Assembly: GCA_023388175.1 (NCBI GenBank)
Contig: JAEWGT010000013.1
Span: 48,927-112,926, forward strand
Source: Pseudomonadota bacterium
GTDB taxonomy: Bacteria; Pseudomonadota; Alphaproteobacteria; Rhizobiales; Devosiaceae
Direction of reading: 5' to 3'
DNA: 64,000 nucleotides
Notes under the pieces: model-generated
Database searches by the model: none
Told to the model about the DNA's origin: nothing
What the model saw: the letters and a program-made list of their open reading frames with translations, nothing else
Made by a program: the position numbers and the translations under genes
Shown here: piece after piece, positions 60,297 through 64,000 of the stretch
Position numbering within the stretch: the stretch's first letter is position 1
Layout: every line of letters starts with the position of its first letter

Positions 60297-60893
60297 TCAG
60301 GCCACGCGTTCGCGCAAGGGCAATTGATGCACCTTGGTGTCGCGTCGCCACTCGCGATCAAGGAGCGCGAAATGCAATTCCTCGTCCCACTCACCCTGAA
60401 ACAGGGCATGTTCGCGGTAATGGGCCTCAAGACGCATACCCAGCTTCTGCATCAGCTTGATCGAATGGTGGCTGCGGCCATCGCAGCGCACCATCAGCCG
60501 GTGGACGCGGAAATGAGTGAATGCCAGATCGAACATCGCGGTGAGGGCTTCGGTGAGGTAACCATTGCCGCTGAAGGCCGGATCAATCACGAACCGCACT
60601 TCCCCCTGCCCGGATGTGGCGTCCGACCATTTGAGGCTGACCTGTCCCACCAGGGCAGAATCGCCCTTGCGCACCATTGCCAGCGTCAGCACATCACCGG
60701 GCCGGTGCAGTTCGACCTGCTTGCGCATGATGCCCACCGCCAGCGAAACATCATCGGCATAACGGGTCTGGCGCTCGACATAGCGCTGCACCGCCGGCAA
60801 CGTATGATAGCGCGCGACGGCATCGCAATCGCCGCGCTCAAATGGGCGAAGGCGCAGGTGGCTGGTTTCGATCGGCAGGCGAAAAGTGGACAT
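60297..60893 (-). CDS. GNAT family N-acetyltransferase (RimJ/RimL-like)
   Basis: A 198-residue acetyltransferase of the RimJ/RimL type. LRLRPFERGDCDAV opens it, FVIDPAFSGNGYLTEALTAM is the acetyl-CoA loop and SIKLMQKLGMRLEAHYREHALFQGEW is the typical C-terminal pattern. A related gene with the same layout follows upstream (61000-61578), so the two are tandem paralogues. Substrate unknown. Confidence 0.9.
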   Translation of the reverse strand: MSTFRLPIETSHLRLRPFERGDCDAVARYHTLPAVQRYVERQTRYADDVSLAVGIMRKQVELHRPGDVLTLAMVRKGDSALVGQVSLKWSDATSGQGEVRFVIDPAFSGNGYLTEALTAMFDLAFTHFRVHRLMVRCDGRSHHSIKLMQKLGMRLEAHYREHALFQGEWDEELHFALLDREWRRDTKVHQLPLRERVA

Positions 60894-60999
60894 GATTGAA
60901 ATTCCCGGCGGTCAGAGGAAAGCCCTGAGGCGAGAACGCCATGACGGGGGTCCGGTTCCTGCTCAAACCGGTAACATCTTTCGGGAATAAAAAACGGCG

Positions 61000-61578
61000 T
61001 CAGACCGCGCCGGACTGGCGCAGGCTGACCCATTCGCGCCGCAGCATGGCATAGTAGAATTCCTCGTCCCAGCCGCCCTTGAACAGGCCATGTTCGCGGA
61101 AATGAGCCTCACGCCGCATGCCCAGCCGCTCCATGAGCCCCCATGAGCGCGTATTGCCCGCGTCGCAGCGTGCATAGACGCGATGCAGATCGGCCTCGCC
61201 GAATGCCAGATCGAGCAGGCGCACCGAGGCCTCCCGGGCATAGCCGCGCCCCTGATGGTCGGGATGGAAAATCCAGCCGACCTCGCCCTGCCGCGCCTCC
61301 ACGGACCGCCAGATCAACGACATTTCTCCCACCAGCACACCCTCGTCGAGCGTCTCGACGGCGAGAATGATGCGGTCATTTTCCGCCTCCAGCGCCAATT
61401 GGGTCGTGCGCTGCTGGATGGCCAGCGCGCATTCGTCCCGGCTCATCGCCTGGTCGAACAGATAGCGGGCCACATCCTCGCGGCTGCGATAGGCAAACAC
61501 GGCATCGACATCGCCGCGCACGAATGGACGCAGGCGAAGCCGTTGGGTAATCAGCGGATATTGCGGACGGACAGCCAT
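61000..61578 (-). CDS. GNAT family N-acetyltransferase (RimJ/RimL-like), paralogue
   Basis: A 192-residue relative of the neighbouring GNAT: LITQRLRLRPFVRGDVDAVFAY, WIFHPDHQGRGYAREASVRL (acetyl-CoA loop) and GLMERLGMRREAHFREHGLFKG. It differs in many positions, so the duplication is old. It is divergent from the GFA gene. Substrate unknown. Confidence 0.9.
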   Translation of the reverse strand: MAVRPQYPLITQRLRLRPFVRGDVDAVFAYRSREDVARYLFDQAMSRDECALAIQQRTTQLALEAENDRIILAVETLDEGVLVGEMSLIWRSVEARQGEVGWIFHPDHQGRGYAREASVRLLDLAFGEADLHRVYARCDAGNTRSWGLMERLGMRREAHFREHGLFKGGWDEEFYYAMLRREWVSLRQSGAV

Positions 61579-61673
61579 ATTCCTCCTCGCTGGCCGTGCC
61601 AGTTATGGCGGAAGTCGCGGCAAAGGCAAGCATGACCCTTGCAGGCCTGCCTGCCGCATGCCAGCCTCCGCCC

Positions 61674-62111
61674 ATGAGCCAGATGCCCCAACTCGACCTG
61701 ACCGCCACCTGCGATTGCGGCGCCGTGACGCTGAGCGCCAAGGGCCAGGCGATTTCCATGTTCCAATGCGCCTGCCTCAATTGCCAGAAGGTTTCGGGCA
61801 GCGGCCATTCTTCCGTCCTGCTGCTGCCGGCCGATGGCGTGCGAACGCTCGGCGCAACGAAAACCATTGCCCGGCCAGCCGATTCCGGCGCGACCTTCAC
61901 GCGTCACTTCTGCCCCGAATGCGGCACCACGCTCTATGCGCAATCCTCGCGTGCGCCGGCTTTCAAAATCCTGCCCGTCGGCATTTTCGCTGGCCGGAAT
62001 GACTGGTTCGTGCCCAACCAGATGATCTTCGCGCGGAGCCATCGGGCTTGGGATCTGATTGACGACCACCTGCCCCGCCATGATGCCTACCGCCCGGAAA
62101 AACCGGCATGA
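61674..62111 (+). CDS. GFA (glutathione-dependent formaldehyde-activating) family protein
   Basis: A 145-residue zinc protein of the GFA/CENP-V fold. The cysteine pattern is C13-x-C15, C32-x-C34-x2-C37 and C80-x2-C83 (HFCPECGTTLY), the usual two-site zinc layout. Name-giving Gfa was proposed to aid formation of S-hydroxymethylglutathione; most family members have unproven roles. The ATG at 61674 puts the first Cys pair at the usual place. The TfoX gene overlaps its stop by four bases. Confidence 0.88.
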   Translation: MSQMPQLDLTATCDCGAVTLSAKGQAISMFQCACLNCQKVSGSGHSSVLLLPADGVRTLGATKTIARPADSGATFTRHFCPECGTTLYAQSSRAPAFKILPVGIFAGRNDWFVPNQMIFARSHRAWDLIDDHLPRHDAYRPEKPA

Positions 62112-62443
62112 GCATGGCCCGCGACGAGCTGGCCGAGCGCATAAGGGCAGCCCTGCCCATTGGCCTTCACACCATCGAAAAACGCATGTTCGGCGGCATC
62201 GCCTTCATGCTCGACGGCAATATGCTGGTCTGCCCGCTGAAGGATGGGTCACTGATGGTGCGCGTGGGCAAAAAGGGCATGGCCGACGCCCTCAAAAAAT
62301 CCGGCGCCGGGCCGATGGACATGCGTGGCAGGCCTGTCACCGGCTTCGTCCTGGTCTCCGGCGATGCCGTGGAGGACGATGAGGCGCTGGCCGGCTGGAT
62401 CGCCATGGCGCATGCCTTCGTGAAAACGCTGCCGGCGAAATAA
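62108..62443 (+). CDS. TfoX/Sxy N-terminal domain protein
   Basis: A 111-residue protein with only the TfoX N-terminal domain: KRMFGGIAFMLDGNMLVCPLKDGSLMVRVGKKG. Full-length Sxy/TfoX activates competence genes in gammaproteobacteria; the N-terminal domain alone is common in alphaproteobacteria and has no proven role. It is coupled to the GFA gene by ATGA. Confidence 0.9.
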   Translation: MSMARDELAERIRAALPIGLHTIEKRMFGGIAFMLDGNMLVCPLKDGSLMVRVGKKGMADALKKSGAGPMDMRGRPVTGFVLVSGDAVEDDEALAGWIAMAHAFVKTLPAK

Positions 62444-62563
62444 TGGCAACCCGCTCGGCAAGCCCCCTTGCCGAGCCCGGCTTTGCGCTTTTTGCCAGCG
62501 ATGCTATACGGGCCGACGAAATGGCCGAATGGCCGAAATCCGCATTTTCAAGGGAGTTTTTCG

Positions 62564-63775
62564 ATGAGCAAGATCAAGGTCGCCAACCCGGTCGTGGACC
62601 TCGACGGCGATGAGATGACCCGGATCATCTGGCAGGCGATCAAGGACAAGCTCATCCATCCTTATCTCGACCTGCCGATCGAATATTACGACCTGTCGGT
62701 CGAAAGCCGCGATGCCACCAATGACCAGATCACGGTCGATGCGGCCCATGCCATTCAGAAGCATGGCGTGGGCATCAAATGCGCCACCATCACCCCCGAT
62801 GAGCAGCGCGTCGAGGAATTCAAGCTCAAGAAGATGTGGAAGTCGCCGAATGGCACGATCCGCAACATCCTGGGCGGCGTGATCTTCCGCGAGCCCATCA
62901 TCTGCAAGAACGTGCCGCGCCTGGTTCCCGGCTGGACCCAGCCGATCATCGTCGGCCGCCACGCTTTCGGCGACCAGTACCGCGCCACCGACTTCCTGTT
63001 CCCCGGCAAGGGCACGCTCTCGATCAAGTTCACCGGCGAAGATGGCCAGGTCATCGAGCACGAAGTCTATCAGGCCCCCGGCGCCGGCGTTGCCATGGCC
63101 ATGTACAACCTCGACGACTCGATCCGCGACTTCGCCTATTCGAGCTTCAACTACGGCCTCGCCCGCGGCGTGCCGGTCTATCTCTCGACCAAGAACACCA
63201 TCCTCAAGGCCTATGACGGCCGCTTCAAGGATATCTTCCAGGAGATCTACGAGGCCGAGTTCAAGGAGAAGTTCGAAGCCGCCAAGATCTGGTACGAACA
63301 CCGCCTGATCGACGACATGGTCGCCTCCGCCCTCAAGTGGAGCGGCGGCTATGTCTGGGCCTGCAAGAACTATGACGGCGACGTGCAGTCCGATATCGTG
63401 GCGCAGGGCTTCGGCTCGCTGGGCCTGATGACCTCGGTTCTGGCCACGCCCGACGGCAAGATCGTGGAAGCCGAAGCCGCCCATGGTACCGTCACCCGCC
63501 ACTACCGCCAGCACCAGCAGGGCAAGGAGACCTCGACCAACTCCACCGCCTCGATCTTCGCCTGGACCCGTGGCCTGGCCCACCGCGCCAAGCTCGACGA
63601 CAACGAGGCGCTGGCAAAGTTCGCCGCGACCCTCGAAAAGGTCACCGTAGACACTATCGAGGAAGGCAAGATGACCAAGGATCTCTCCCTGCTCGTCGGC
63701 CCCGACCAGCCCTGGCTCTCGACCCTGGGCTTCCTCGACGCCATCGACCTGAACCTGCAGAAGGCCATGGCGTAA
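62564..63775 (+). CDS. icd: Isocitrate dehydrogenase, NADP-dependent (type II)
   Basis: A 403-residue TCA-cycle enzyme that converts isocitrate to 2-oxoglutarate and CO2 with NADP+. It is the homodimeric, eukaryote-like type usual in Rhizobiales: [20 protein letters not shown] at the N-terminus, [12 protein letters not shown] (substrate), [20 protein letters not shown] and [13 protein letters not shown] (metal and cofactor). AGGGAG lies before the ATG at 62564. A strong terminator follows. Confidence 0.97.
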   Translation: MSKIKVANPVVDLDGDEMTRIIWQAIKDKLIHPYLDLPIEYYDLSVESRDATNDQITVDAAHAIQKHGVGIKCATITPDEQRVEEFKLKKMWKSPNGTIRNILGGVIFREPIICKNVPRLVPGWTQPIIVGRHAFGDQYRATDFLFPGKGTLSIKFTGEDGQVIEHEVYQAPGAGVAMAMYNLDDSIRDFAYSSFNYGLARGVPVYLSTKNTILKAYDGRFKDIFQEIYEAEFKEKFEAAKIWYEHRLIDDMVASALKWSGGYVWACKNYDGDVQSDIVAQGFGSLGLMTSVLATPDGKIVEAEAAHGTVTRHYRQHQQGKETSTNSTASIFAWTRGLAHRAKLDDNEALAKFAATLEKVTVDTIEEGKMTKDLSLLVGPDQPWLSTLGFLDAIDLNLQKAMA

Positions 63776-63795
63776 GCCGGGCTGCATCCATAGCG

Positions 63796-63827
63796 AAAGG
63801 GCCGGAGCAAATGCTCCGGCCCTTTTT
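63796..63827 (+). terminator. Rho-independent terminator after icd
   Basis: Perfect 14-base arms AAAGGGCCGGAGCA and TGCTCCGGCCCTTT with a two-base centre, followed by TTTTTC. It also faces the converging gene at the right edge and may be bidirectional. Confidence 0.9.
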
Positions 63828-63858
63828 CGTTGATGCTAGGCGATGTACAGCTCCAGCC

Positions 63859-64000
63859 CTACTTGCTCTTGCCCTTGTCGGCAGCAGCCTCCACCGTCAG
63901 CTCGAACCGCTCCCCGGCCATAACCGTCACCGGCGTTTCGGTCTCCACATCGCTGATCCGCGTCACCACGACATAGTCGCCGGCGGGCAGCGTCGTGCAG
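63859..64000 (-). CDS. C-terminal end of an unidentified protein (cut by window edge)
   Basis: The last 47 codons of a gene that starts outside the window, ending TAG at 63859. The visible end reads CTTLPAGDYVVVTRISDV then ETPVTVMAGERFELTVEA and a lysine-rich tail. This beta-strand-rich ending resembles carbohydrate-binding or Ig-like ends of exported proteins, for example some VWA-domain proteins of Rhizobiales, but the assignment is open. Confidence 0.55.
   Translation of the reverse strand, partial: CTTLPAGDYVVVTRISDVETETPVTVMAGERFELTVEAAADKGKSK

Noticed and set aside
1..64000. CRISPR arrays, prophage, insertion sequences and integrases
   Set aside because: No regularly spaced direct repeats with spacers, no transposase or integrase motifs and no phage structural genes were seen in the window.

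Overview
The window is a gene-dense, high-GC stretch of an alphaproteobacterial chromosome. Family content points to the order Hyphomicrobiales (Rhizobiales), and a Devosia-like organism is the best guess. Supporting signs are DUF1476 (F1-ATPase zeta inhibitor), DUF3126, DUF1344, PAS_5 and BTLCP family proteins, a BacA-type SbmA transporter, an FeS-cluster photolyase of the Agrobacterium PhrB type, the purC-purS-purQ-purL-bolA-grxD order, CtrA-like TTAA-N7-TTAA sites, and small intergenic repeats of a kind familiar from Rhizobiales. The genus is an inference from recognition only; no search was run.

Layout. 1-4.2 kb: a catabolic or uptake locus on the minus strand (RpiR-type regulator, TRAP transporter dctP-dctQ-dctM, Asp/Glu/hydantoin racemase running off the left edge), with three matching candidate operator sites. 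4.4-5.4 kb: an AT-richer patch with a HEPN-like gene and about 450 bases without a convincing gene. 5.4-9.7 kb: rhomboid protease, PAS_5, tandem PilZ, BTLCP cysteine peptidase and small membrane proteins, with CtrA-like sites. 9.7-17 kb: DUF3126, cysE, hydrolase, Zn-finger/FAD monooxygenase pair, MFS exporter/GNAT pair, phrB. 17-21 kb: gluconate use (gnd divergent from gluconate 5-dehydrogenase and gntK). 21-30 kb: housekeeping and repair genes (MerR/TipAS regulator, CYTH, ogt, csbD, rluA, ridA, tRNA-Leu(UAA), gpt, cinA-like, map-radC, ccdA). 30-44 kb: a diguanylate cyclase, rpe, a small PilZ protein, then the purine cluster purB ... purC-purS-acyltransferase-purQ-Pr6Pr-purL, followed by bolA, DUF6665 and grxD. 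44-64 kb: two MFS exporters, a ClpP paralogue, an ArsR/SRPBCC pair, a class V aminotransferase, an IMPase-family phosphatase, ttcA, sbmA/bacA, rpsD, an EamA exporter, a TetR-CPBP-CPBP operon, trmJ, GNATs, GFA-TfoX, icd, and the C-terminus of an unidentified protein at the right edge.

How genes work together. Many same-strand neighbours overlap by 1-4 bases (dctQ/dctM, map/radC, purB/hydrolase/GNAT, Pr6Pr/purL, arsR/SRPBCC, GFA/TfoX), which suggests translational coupling. Gluconate would be handled by GntK and Gnd, with the SDR linking gluconate to 5-ketogluconate. BolA and the CGFS glutaredoxin form the usual Fe-S trafficking pair. PilZ, GGDEF and BTLCP genes hint at c-di-GMP signalling.

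The signals most worth following up are the RpiR operator triad, the TetR-CPBP-CPBP operon with 20-base-period repeats before it, the hairpin that covers the BTLCP ribosome binding site, the rpsD leader hairpin, the membrane genes inserted in the pur cluster, and the HEPN-like gene in the AT-richer patch. No phage, insertion sequence, CRISPR array or complete known defence system was seen.
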